Shown here in pieces: positions 6,521 through 14,056 of a stretch of 16,276 nt of DNA (the first letter of the stretch is position 1; the number at the start of each line of letters is the position of its first letter). The notes beneath the pieces were generated by a model. The model was not told the DNA's origin. It made no database searches and saw only the letters and a program-made list of their open reading frames with translations. Source of the DNA: Pseudomonadota bacterium (lineage in GTDB: Bacteria > Myxococcota_A > Polyangia > Polyangiales > Polyangiaceae). The stretch lies in contig JAEXCN010000128.1 in assembly GCA_023402175.1 (NCBI GenBank), positions 1-16,276 of the forward strand, in the 5' to 3' direction. A program made the translations under genes and the position numbers.

Positions 6521-8173
6521 ATGGGTCAAATGCCCCGTCTCGCGATGACGAACCTCGTAAAGGTCGCATTCTTCGCCTTCCTCGCCGGGTGTGCCGCGAG
6601 CCCCGGAGCGGCGGCGCCGATCATCGCGCAGACCGCCGCGCGCGAGGCACACGGCGGCAAAACAGGTGCACCCGCGGTCGCCTCCGAGGCGCCGGCGGCG
6701 GACGACTCGGTGGCCGTTGCGGACTTCGATCAGCTCGTCGCGATGGTGCGCCGCTACCACGTGTTCGCGCCGCAGACCGAGAAGAACCTCGGGAAGAAGT
6801 GGGACGCCGACCTCCCGCGCCTTCGTGCCGAGTTCCTCGCGGCGAAGACGCCCGAGGCGCTCGAGATCGCGCTCTGGCATTTCGGCAACAGCCTTCACGA
6901 CGTGCATTGCCAGTACCGCTCGAAGAAGGAGAAGGGTGAGCGGCTCCAGCTCGGCTTCCGCGTTCGCGTCGAGAAGCACGAGGGCCGCCATCGCTTCTAC
7001 GTCGAGGAGGTCAGCGCGAAGGCGCTCGACGGGAAGCTCACGTCCGGTGACGTGATCGAGTCGGTCGACGGCGCTCCCGCCGAGAAGCTGATCGACGAGC
7101 ACGAGCTCGTGTCGAACATGAACTCGCGCGACAACATCGCGGGCGAGGTCGCGAGCTGGCTGACGTCGCGGCGGACGTGGACGACGACTCTCCGTCCGGG
7201 CGCGATCTCGAAGTGGACCGTGCGCCCACGCGCAGGCGGCGATCCGAAGGTCCTCGAGCTGACCTGGAAGAAGCTCGAGAGTGGAGACGACGACAGCGAC
7301 TTCGCGCTTCCGTACGACGACCAGGACTGCGTCCACCGCGATGCGAAGACGTACGGCAGCTACAAGTTGACCGCGCGCGGCTACCGCGTGTGCATCTACA
7401 CGTCGACCGCGCCGAAGTACCGCGACTACCCGATCGTGCGTCAGGTGTCGTTCCGCTACGACGAATACCCCCACGGTCCGCTCGTCGACTACGAGCTGAT
7501 TCGATCGACGCTCGCGCGGACGAAGCACAAGGGCGTCGTTCTGGACATGCAGGACAACGGCGGCGGGATGAACCCGAACATCTTCGTCGAGTGGTGGACC
7601 GACAAGCCGTACACCGACACGGTGACGAGGATGGTGCTCGACGAGACGCTCGTACGCGACTCGAAGGGGGAAGACCACATCATCAACGGAGAAGGGCCGG
7701 TCAAATCTTGGTACGAGGCCGAGCTCGCGCGGAGGTCGCCGGGGCAGCGCGTCAGCGGGCCGCGTCCGTTCATGTGCAAGCCGGACACGTGCGCGTGGAA
7801 CAACGAATACACGCCGAAGCGCCGCGTGACGACGGCGCCGGTCGCGCTGCTCCTCGGTCCGGGGTGCGCGAGCTCGTGTGACGCCGTGACGTGGCACTTC
7901 GACAAGGACGACATCGGCCCGATCATCGGGCGGCCGCCGATGTCCGGGTTCACGACGAACCGCGCACGCTTCGACGTGGTCCCCGCGCCGGGAAAGCGCG
8001 AGATCGGGACGATCGACTTCGCGATCTCGTACGACGCCGCGAGCGGAACGGACGAGAGCATCGAGGCGGTGCCGGTGAAGATCGACGTGCCGGTCGAGCG
8101 GACGTTCGAGAACCACGCGCGCTACGACCAGCTGCTCGTCGATCGCGCGATCGAAGCTCTGCAGCGGCGTTGA
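6521..8173 (+). CDS. S41-family (tail-specific protease-like) peptidase lipoprotein
   Basis: The 550-residue frame begins at ATG 6521. ATG 6530 and 6545 are in-frame alternatives, none with a clear Shine-Dalgarno, and 6545 gives the cleanest signal peptide. The lipobox is FLAGC (Cys24 from 6521), followed by an Ala-rich linker. The helical N-terminal region ends in LHDVH (125-129), the S41 L-x-D-G-H type motif. A PDZ-like segment follows (about 140-190, LGFRVRVEK, KLTSGDVIESVDG). The S41 core has GVVLDMQDNGGGM (338-350) and LLLGPGCASSCDAV (443-456), where Ser451 aligns with the catalytic serine and D454 with the usual Glu. The usual GE-T-GK loop carrying the catalytic lysine in CtpA/Tsp is IIGRPPMSG here, so a lysine is not evident. 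It could act by another mechanism (IRBP/tricorn-like) or be inactive. It probably degrades or processes envelope proteins. Confidence 0.8.
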   Translation: MGQMPRLAMTNLVKVAFFAFLAGCAASPGAAAPIIAQTAAREAHGGKTGAPAVASEAPAADDSVAVADFDQLVAMVRRYHVFAPQTEKNLGKKWDADLPRLRAEFLAAKTPEALEIALWHFGNSLHDVHCQYRSKKEKGERLQLGFRVRVEKHEGRHRFYVEEVSAKALDGKLTSGDVIESVDGAPAEKLIDEHELVSNMNSRDNIAGEVASWLTSRRTWTTTLRPGAISKWTVRPRAGGDPKVLELTWKKLESGDDDSDFALPYDDQDCVHRDAKTYGSYKLTARGYRVCIYTSTAPKYRDYPIVRQVSFRYDEYPHGPLVDYELIRSTLARTKHKGVVLDMQDNGGGMNPNIFVEWWTDKPYTDTVTRMVLDETLVRDSKGEDHIINGEGPVKSWYEAELARRSPGQRVSGPRPFMCKPDTCAWNNEYTPKRRVTTAPVALLLGPGCASSCDAVTWHFDKDDIGPIIGRPPMSGFTTNRARFDVVPAPGKREIGTIDFAISYDAASGTDESIEAVPVKIDVPVERTFENHARYDQLLVDRAIEALQRR

Positions 8174-8277
8174 TCCGCGACGTCCAGACCGAGCGTGGTG
8201 CCGACGAGGCCCGCTCGTCGCGACCGCATGCGCTCGGGGTTGCACCCGATGCGCGGGCGGGGCATGAGCGCGTACCC

Positions 8278-8574
8278 ATGGCCGATGCCCTCACGATCAA
8301 GGATCAGCTCGTCTCCGGCGAGATCGCGATCGACGTCCCTCCGGGCACGACCGCGCAGGTGCGCGATCGCGCGCTCGACGAAGCATTGTCCGGGCCGCTG
8401 AACGACGCTGCGGGAGAGCTCGGCGCCGTGCTCGCGGCCCCGCCTCACAGGTTCGCGCAGCCGCTTCCGGGTAAGGACGAAGAAGGCCGAACGCGCTTCA
8501 GCGTGCGCGGACGTGCGGAAGGCGGACGGCTCGTGCCCGAGCGTCAGTCCGGCGACGCGAAGAAGAAGCGCTGA
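8278..8574 (+). CDS. Hypothetical small protein, 98 residues
   Basis: ATG 8278 to TGA 8574 shows strong G/C preference at third codon positions, supporting real coding. The product starts MADALTIKDQLVSGEIAIDV, has a Gly/Arg-rich C-terminal half and ends in a Lys/Arg tail (DAKKKR). There is no signal peptide or membrane segment, so it is probably cytoplasmic. I do not recognise the family. No strong Shine-Dalgarno is visible. It follows the S41 gene by 104 bp on the same strand and converges on the collagen-like gene with only 9 bp between the two stop codons. Confidence 0.55.
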   Translation: MADALTIKDQLVSGEIAIDVPPGTTAQVRDRALDEALSGPLNDAAGELGAVLAAPPHRFAQPLPGKDEEGRTRFSVRGRAEGGRLVPERQSGDAKKKR

Positions 8575-8583
8575 CGATCGCGA

Positions 8584-9885
8584 TCAGAGAAAGAGGTTCT
8601 CGGGATTCGGCGTGACGGTCTGGAGGACGTAGCCCGGCGCGCCGGGCGTCGCCGGCGCGTTCGTCAACGCTCCGTCGCCACCGTTGCCGCCGCATGCGCC
8701 GCCGCCGCCGCCTGGGGTCGTGGTGGTCGCCGTGCCGGTGGGTGCTGCCGACACGCCGGCGGCTCCGCCGTTCACGTCGAGCGTGCCGTTGATGATGGGC
8801 GTCGTCGTCGAGAGGAGGTGGATGATGCCGCCGCCGCCGCCGCCACCACCGCCTTTGCCAGGACCGCCGGTGTTGTTGCCGTTGCCGCCGTTGGCGCCAG
8901 GGGCGCGAAGGGCACCGTCGACCCGCACGGACTGCTTTCCGAGGACGACGACGACGCCTCCTCCTCCTCCGCCCCCGCCGGGGGCATTGCTCGCTATCCC
9001 GCCAAACTCGGGTTGTGCGAGGAGACTGCCGCCGGACGCGATGCGGAACGTGCCCTGCACGAGGAAGACGACCGAGCCTCCACCCGCTCCGAACGGGAAG
9101 GCGGGCGACTTCGCGCCGGCGCCTCCGCCCTTCGGTCCGGGCCGTAGGAGCTGCGCCGCCTGGAGCATTTTGAGGCCGTGACCGCCGGTCGGCTCGCTCG
9201 CGGCCGAGAGCGCGACGCCCGGCTCGGCGCCCGAGCCGCTGTCCTCGCTGCCCCTCGCGACGATGATGTACCCGGTGGACTGGATGGTGAGATCGCCCGT
9301 GACGCGGACGATCGTGCCGCTCGGGAGGACGAGCGGAGCATTGACGGTCACGCTCGTGAACTGGAGATGCTGGCGGCCGTTCAGGCTCGCATAGCCACTC
9401 GCCGTCGTGAGATCGAGCGTGCTGTTGATGTTCCACGCGCCGGCCGAGCCGTCACCGAAGATGCCCGTCGCGCCGGAGGGACCCTGCGGGCCCGTGGGAC
9501 CTTGCGGACCGATGGGACCTTGCGGCCCCGCCGGTCCCTGCGTGCCCGCATCGCCTTGCGGCCCCGCGGGGCCTTGCGGGCCGGGATCACCCTGCGGCCC
9601 CTCCGATCCTGGTGCCCCAGGTTCACCCGGATTTCCCGGAGACCCCTGCGCTCCCTGCTCGCCATGCGCGCCCTGTGCCCCCTTGGCGCCCGCGGCACCC
9701 TGCGGACCGGCAGGTCCTTGCGGTCCGGGCGAAGCGGAGGCGCCTTGGTCGCCGTGTGGTCCGGCAGGACCCGGCGGGCCCTGGGGGCCTTCACTACAGG
9801 CCGAAGCCAGTACGAAGGCGATCGTCGACAACGCGCGCCAGGACGGGGTCCGGCGCACAGCGCATCGCATGCTCACATGAGGCAT
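8584..9885 (-). CDS. Collagen-like lipoprotein with glycine-rich repeat domain
   Basis: I choose ATG 9885 (433 residues) because AAGGAG lies 9 nt upstream (9895-9900). The longer GTG start at 9909 lacks such support. The signal peptide (MRCAVRR, then a hydrophobic run) ends at VLASAC with Cys30. Residues 33-143 are about 36 consecutive Gly-X-Y triplets rich in GPQ and GPA, with a single Gly-to-Ala break (Ala51), enough to form a trimeric collagen-like triple helix. After a linker, the C-terminal part (about 150-433) holds beta-strand segments (VRVTGDLTIQSTGYIIVARG) and three similar blocks in which poly-Gly runs precede IIHLLS- or VVVVLG-like strands and then G-T/A-L-x-V/A-x-G. This suggests a beta-solenoid or adhesin-like fold. 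A surface-exposed, trimeric stalk plus head is inferred. The binding partner is unknown. Confidence 0.85.
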   Translation of the reverse strand: MPHVSMRCAVRRTPSWRALSTIAFVLASACSEGPQGPPGPAGPHGDQGASASPGPQGPAGPQGAAGAKGAQGAHGEQGAQGSPGNPGEPGAPGSEGPQGDPGPQGPAGPQGDAGTQGPAGPQGPIGPQGPTGPQGPSGATGIFGDGSAGAWNINSTLDLTTASGYASLNGRQHLQFTSVTVNAPLVLPSGTIVRVTGDLTIQSTGYIIVARGSEDSGSGAEPGVALSAASEPTGGHGLKMLQAAQLLRPGPKGGGAGAKSPAFPFGAGGGSVVFLVQGTFRIASGGSLLAQPEFGGIASNAPGGGGGGGGVVVVLGKQSVRVDGALRAPGANGGNGNNTGGPGKGGGGGGGGGIIHLLSTTTPIINGTLDVNGGAAGVSAAPTGTATTTTPGGGGGACGGNGGDGALTNAPATPGAPGYVLQTVTPNPENLFL

Positions 9886-9894
9886 CGCTTCGAG

Positions 9895-9900
9895 CTCCTT
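9895..9900 (-). promoter_or_regulatory. Shine-Dalgarno for the collagen-like gene
   Basis: AAGGAG on the minus strand is spaced 9 nt from ATG 9885. It sets the start 24 nt downstream of the longest open frame (GTG 9909). Confidence 0.6.
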
Positions 9901-9931
9901 CGGCCGCACTGGCCCGATCTCTTCAGGCGGC

Positions 9932-9951
9932 CGCTTTTATCACCAAAAGCG
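9932..9951 (-). terminator. Hairpin between jetC and the collagen-like gene
   Basis: CGCTTTT and AAAAGCG (7-bp perfect stem, 6-nt loop) form an AT-rich island about 100 bp downstream of the jetC stop and about 47 bp upstream of ATG 9885. No U-tract follows on the minus strand, so it is a poor intrinsic terminator. It may instead mark a promoter or leader element of the collagen-like gene. Confidence 0.3.
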
Positions 9952-10049
9952 ACGGCATCGACGAGCGCACGCGGCGCGCACGCCGTTCGCTCGCGCATGG
10001 GGCGCCAGCGTCGGACCAACGCTCACACGATGAGCCGTGGCTCGCCGGG

Positions 10050-13000
10050 CTACGCGCTCCGCGCCGCGCGTTCGGCGCGGTACTCCTCGATCGTGAGATT
10101 GCGCAGCATCGATTTGCGGCCGTCCTCGTTGTGCACGAAGCCGACGCTCGCGACGTGCGGCTCGATCACGTGGATCTTCTGCAGCGGCGTGACGATCAGC
10201 AGCTGCAAATTCAGTCGATCGAACAGCTCGAGCCCGTAGCGCGTCGACTCGTCGGACCCGCGCCCGAACGCCTCGTCGATGACGACGAAGCGGAAAGAGC
10301 GCGAACGCTCGGTGCCCCATTCGAGGCCGAACTGGTAGGCGAGGCTCGCAGCGAGGACCGTGTACGCGAGCTTCTCCTTCTGCCCGCCGGACTTGCCGCC
10401 CGAGTCGGCATAGTGCTCGTGCTCGCGATCGTCCTCGCGCCATCGCTCCGAAGCCGAGAACGTGAACCACTGCCGGACGTCGGTGACCTTGCGCGTCCAG
10501 CGCGCGTCGATCTCGCCGGTGCCGTCGCGACCGCGGAAGCGCTCGATGATGCGCTTCACCTGGAGGAACTTCGTCTCGGAGTAGGCCTCCTCGTCGGAGC
10601 CGCCGGGCGAGCGCTCGGTGCAGGCGCGTAGGTCCTGCTGGAACTCGCGGATCTCGGCGTCCGTCGTGGCGTCGGGCTCGAGCACGATGAAGCGGCCGGG
10701 GTTGTAGTCGATGTCCGCGAGCGAGCGATTGATGGTGTCGATGCGCGTCTTGATCTCCTGCCGCTCGCGATGGAGCTGCGACTGGAACCCGGCGACCTCG
10801 CGGATCGTGTTCTCGTTGAGGAGCTCCTTGAACCGCGCCTCGAACCGCGGGACATCGTCCGAACGAAGGCGCTCGAGCATCGCGACGTATTCGCTCGCGG
10901 CGGCGACGCTCGCGTCGGCTTCGCGCGTGTCGAGCGGGTACGTCTTCCGGTACGCCTCCATCGCCTGGACGATCTTCTCGGAGAGGCGCCGCATCTTCGC
11001 GTCCTCGACGTCGATGCGCTCCTGGATGGTCTGACGGACGTCCTTCTCGCGGCTCTCGCACGACTCGACCGTGAGGTGGTGCGCGCCGAGAGCGCCCGCG
11101 ACGAGCGGCTCGACACGATCGATCGCGGCCGCGACGTCGGCGGGCATCGTCGCGAGCACGTCCTCGCATTCGCGTCTTTGGCTGTTCGCCGCCTCGAGCT
11201 TCGCCTGCACGGCGCCGAGGGCGTGCGTTGCATCGGCCCAGTCGCTCTCGAAGTGGGCAAGGGCGACTTCGACGTTCTCGAGCTGCGCGCCGAGCGCAGA
11301 GAGGAGGTTCGATGCGGACTCGAGCTTCCGTAGCTCGGACACGAGCTCGTCGATCTTCGTCGCGAGCGGCCGCCAGTCGAGCGTGCGGAACGTGTCGATG
11401 CCTGCGAGCTCGCGTAGGTGACTGATGCGGTCGACGAGCGCGCGCTCCTCGCGCTGGAGCCGGGCGCACCCGTATTCGAGCGTCTGCGCCCTCGCTTCGA
11501 GATCGCGCGCTTGCCTTGCGAGCGTCGCGACCTTCGCTTCGTTCGTCCAGCCGAGGACGTAGCGGGAGCGGTCGTCGATGCGGTGACGATCGTCCTTTTC
11601 GTGCCGCTCGCCGGGGGCCTTCGTCTGTCCGGCCCTCGTGATCGCGCGCGTCTCGCGCCGGAGCTGATCGAGCGTCTCGCAGCACGCGTAGTCGAACCGG
11701 CGCGCGATCTCGGCATCGAGCCAGCTCCAGAACTTCGAGTCCGGCTTCACCTCGACCTTGTGCACGAGGGAGTCGGGATGAAGCGCCGCGATGTCTGCCG
11801 CGCGCTGCGGGCGCACGCGATAGTAGACGAGGCGATCGCCGAGATGCGTGTCGTCCACCCAGCGGGCGACGTTCATGTAGTGCACGTCGGGGACGAGGAG
11901 TGACAGGCCGAAGCCGTGGAGGAGCCGCTCGATCGCGCCTTCCCAAGCGGCCTCGTTCGGCTTCACCTGGAGCAGCTCACCGGCGAACGGCAGATCGCCG
12001 TCGTCGAGACCCAGCGCGCGGCACATACTCTCGCGGACGGCGAGCATTCGCGCAGGGATGTTCGAACGGCGTCGCCGGAGCGATGCGAGCTCTCGCTCGA
12101 CATCGTCGCGCCTCTGCTGGAGCTCGCGGAGATCGACCTTCAGGTCCGAGAGCGCATTCTGGGCGGTGGCGCGCTCGGCGTCCGCGCGCTCGAGCGCCTC
12201 GGCGATCGCCGATCGATTGGACGCGAACGTATCGGCGTCGCGGGCAGGGGAGAGCCCGACGGCGCACGCGAGCTCTTCGTAGCGCCTTGCGCGCTTCTGT
12301 CGCTCGGCGACGTCGGTCGCGAGGCGCTTCATCTCCGCACGGACGTTCTCGATGCGCTCGCCGCCGTTCGCGGCGATCGCGCGCTTCACGTCGTCGCGTT
12401 CGCTCTGGCAGCGGCTACGTTCGTCCGCGAAAGACGCACGCCGTTCGGCGAGGCGCGCGCTTTCGGCGGAGAGGCTCTCGAGCCTCCGATCGAGGAGCGC
12501 TCGCTTTCTCCGCGCGAACCACGGCCCGAGCGCGCTCCGGCACGTGCGAAGCTCGCTCGTCACCGCCGAGAGGCTCGCGTGGCGCTCGCAGTCGGCGACG
12601 AGCGGCGAAAGCGCGTCGAGCTGCGCCTTCGCCTTCAGCACGGCCTCGTGCGCGCGATGGAGATCGTCGAAGTGTGCGACCAGCGCCTTGATGCGCTCGT
12701 CGACCGGGAACGCCTGGAGCATATGCTGGCGCACGAAGTCGGTGAGGTTGCCGACGGACTTCATCGAGACCGTCTGGTGGAAGAGATCCAGCGCCTGTTC
12801 GTCCTCGATCCCGAACCGTCGCCGGAACGCCGAGCAATAGCGAGGGAACGAGTCCTCGATCTCGTGGCCTGCCGTGCGAAGGCGCCTCTTGAGCTCCCTG
12901 ATGTCGTGGCCGAAGCCTGCGAAGTGCTCGGCGATCGTGAGCGGGGCGTCGGCGACGACGTAGAAGCGATCGGGCTGTCCTTCGAGGTCGCGCAGCCAGA

Positions 13001-13442
13001 ACACCTGCGCGATCGTGACGACCTGATCGAAGCCCTCGTTCGTGAACCTGCCGAGCACTACCGAGTAGCTGTTGCGGTCACGCAACGGAACGGCGCGTGC
13101 GGTCGCGCCCGACTCGCCGCGCTCCGACTTGTAGTAGCCGAGGACGTACGAGCGAAGCGTGCGCTCACGTGCGTCGGCGCCGGCTGCGCGGTTGTACGCG
13201 AGCTTCTGCGGTGGGACGAGGAGCGTCGTGATCGCGTCGACGAGCGTCGACTTGCCCGAGCCGATGTCACCCGTCAAAAGGGTGTTCTCTCCCGATGCGT
13301 CGAGCGCCCAGACCGCGCCGCCGAAGGTGCCCCAGTTGAGGACCTCGAGCCGCGCGAGGCGAAAGCCCGGTCGCCGAGGTCGAGCCTCTCCCAGAGCGAG
13401 GGCTTCCTCCGGAACGTGCGCGAGCTCCGCGAGCTTCGTCAT
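10050..13442 (-). CDS. jetC: Wadjet/MksB-type SMC-like ATPase JetC
   Basis: This 1130-residue SMC/MukB-like ATPase powers loop extrusion in the JetABC condensin. Family features: LEVLNWGTFGG (33-43); Walker A GDIGSGKS (58-65, Lys64); VDAITTLLVPP and YNRAAGA next to it; long heptad-like coiled-coil arms either side of a hinge (about 280-900); ABC signature SGGQKEK (from Ser1018); and Walker B FRFVVIDEAF with Asp1056-Glu1057. The length matches JetC proteins, and all nucleotide-binding and hydrolysis motifs look intact. The start ATG 13442 overlaps the jetB stop (ATGA), with GGAGG 7 nt upstream (13450-13454). In Wadjet the complex recognises and extrudes small circular DNA, which JetD then cuts. 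No jetD follows here. The next gene, 164 bp downstream, is the collagen-like lipoprotein. Confidence 0.95.
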   Translation of the reverse strand: MTKLAELAHVPEEALALGEARPRRPGFRLARLEVLNWGTFGGAVWALDASGENTLLTGDIGSGKSTLVDAITTLLVPPQKLAYNRAAGADARERTLRSYVLGYYKSERGESGATARAVPLRDRNSYSVVLGRFTNEGFDQVVTIAQVFWLRDLEGQPDRFYVVADAPLTIAEHFAGFGHDIRELKRRLRTAGHEIEDSFPRYCSAFRRRFGIEDEQALDLFHQTVSMKSVGNLTDFVRQHMLQAFPVDERIKALVAHFDDLHRAHEAVLKAKAQLDALSPLVADCERHASLSAVTSELRTCRSALGPWFARRKRALLDRRLESLSAESARLAERRASFADERSRCQSERDDVKRAIAANGGERIENVRAEMKRLATDVAERQKRARRYEELACAVGLSPARDADTFASNRSAIAEALERADAERATAQNALSDLKVDLRELQQRRDDVERELASLRRRRSNIPARMLAVRESMCRALGLDDGDLPFAGELLQVKPNEAAWEGAIERLLHGFGLSLLVPDVHYMNVARWVDDTHLGDRLVYYRVRPQRAADIAALHPDSLVHKVEVKPDSKFWSWLDAEIARRFDYACCETLDQLRRETRAITRAGQTKAPGERHEKDDRHRIDDRSRYVLGWTNEAKVATLARQARDLEARAQTLEYGCARLQREERALVDRISHLRELAGIDTFRTLDWRPLATKIDELVSELRKLESASNLLSALGAQLENVEVALAHFESDWADATHALGAVQAKLEAANSQRRECEDVLATMPADVAAAIDRVEPLVAGALGAHHLTVESCESREKDVRQTIQERIDVEDAKMRRLSEKIVQAMEAYRKTYPLDTREADASVAAASEYVAMLERLRSDDVPRFEARFKELLNENTIREVAGFQSQLHRERQEIKTRIDTINRSLADIDYNPGRFIVLEPDATTDAEIREFQQDLRACTERSPGGSDEEAYSETKFLQVKRIIERFRGRDGTGEIDARWTRKVTDVRQWFTFSASERWREDDREHEHYADSGGKSGGQKEKLAYTVLAASLAYQFGLEWGTERSRSFRFVVIDEAFGRGSDESTRYGLELFDRLNLQLLIVTPLQKIHVIEPHVASVGFVHNEDGRKSMLRNLTIEEYRAERAARSA

Positions 13443-14056
13443 GTCGCTTCCTCCGCCCCGCTACGTGCGGCGGACAGCGCGTGCGCGCGGTACTCGGCGA
13501 GGCGCTCTTCGAAGTCGCTCAGCCATTGCGCGTCGACGAAGGCCTTCAAGATGCGCTGCACCTCGAGCTGATCGTCGCGGCCGCGAAGGCGCCGCAGGAA
13601 CCCGAGCTCGATGACCTTGTTGATGTGCGTGTCGATCCGGTCGCGGAGGTGCGCCTCGTTCGCGGCGTCGGGGAGGAAGACGCGGAGGAGGTCGACGATC
13701 TCGTCGCGTCCGAGCACGAGCCGCGTGTCGCCGCTCCGTGCGTCGAGCTCGGCGAGCTTCTTCCGCAAGAGCGCGAGGAGCAGGCTCACGTGGAAGCCGA
13801 GCTGCCTCCGCGCGACGAGGTGCGGAAGCTCCAGCTCGCCGTCGGCGGCCGGTCGCTGCCGGAGGTACGCGTAGCCCTCCGCTTCGTCGAGCACGAGATC
13901 GAGCCCGAGCACGACGACGTACTCGCGCACGCGCGAGGAGAGCGCGACGAGCGACTGCCAGAGCGCCGGGTTCGCGTCGCGATACGTGACGCCCTTCATC
14001 AGGGTGACCAGCACGGTCGAGAGGTTGGTCGGGGGCGATCCCGCGGGCTTTCTCAC
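13439..14056 (-). CDS. jetB: Wadjet/MksE-type subunit JetB (DUF4194)
   Basis: This 205-residue MukE-like winged-helix subunit bridges JetA and JetC. Recognisable DUF4194 features include LMKGVTYRDANPALWQSL (near 20-37), VREYVVVLGLDLVLDEAEGYAYLRQ (about 43-67, the typical domain core), LVARRQLGFHVSLLLALLRK and INKVIELGFLRRL. The start is GTG 14056, overlapping the jetA stop by 4 nt (14053-14056), with GGGAG about 7 nt upstream. The stop overlaps the jetC start by 4 nt. This tight packing implies translational coupling of three subunits of one complex. Confidence 0.9.
   Translation of the reverse strand: MRKPAGSPPTNLSTVLVTLMKGVTYRDANPALWQSLVALSSRVREYVVVLGLDLVLDEAEGYAYLRQRPAADGELELPHLVARRQLGFHVSLLLALLRKKLAELDARSGDTRLVLGRDEIVDLLRVFLPDAANEAHLRDRIDTHINKVIELGFLRRLRGRDDQLEVQRILKAFVDAQWLSDFEERLAEYRAHALSAARSGAEEAT

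Noticed and set aside
5363..8245. Minus-strand open frame of about 960 codons
   Set aside because: The translation is rich in Arg, His, Val, Asp and Leu and lies antisense to the P450 and S41 genes, both of which have clear family motifs. It is a typical shadow frame in GC-rich DNA.
8684..9181. Proline-rich plus-strand frame
   Set aside because: It is the complement of the poly-Gly blocks of the collagen-like gene.
9460..9790. DNA repeats suggesting a mobile element or recombination site
   Set aside because: The repetition is codon-level, produced by the Gly-X-Y triplets of the collagen-like gene.
9940..11946. Second long minus-strand frame inside jetC
   Set aside because: Arg/Ala-rich shadow of jetC in another frame. 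jetC itself has all SMC motifs.
11916..13571. Plus-strand open frame of 551 codons
   Set aside because: Antisense to jetC and the end of jetB, with no recognisable motif.
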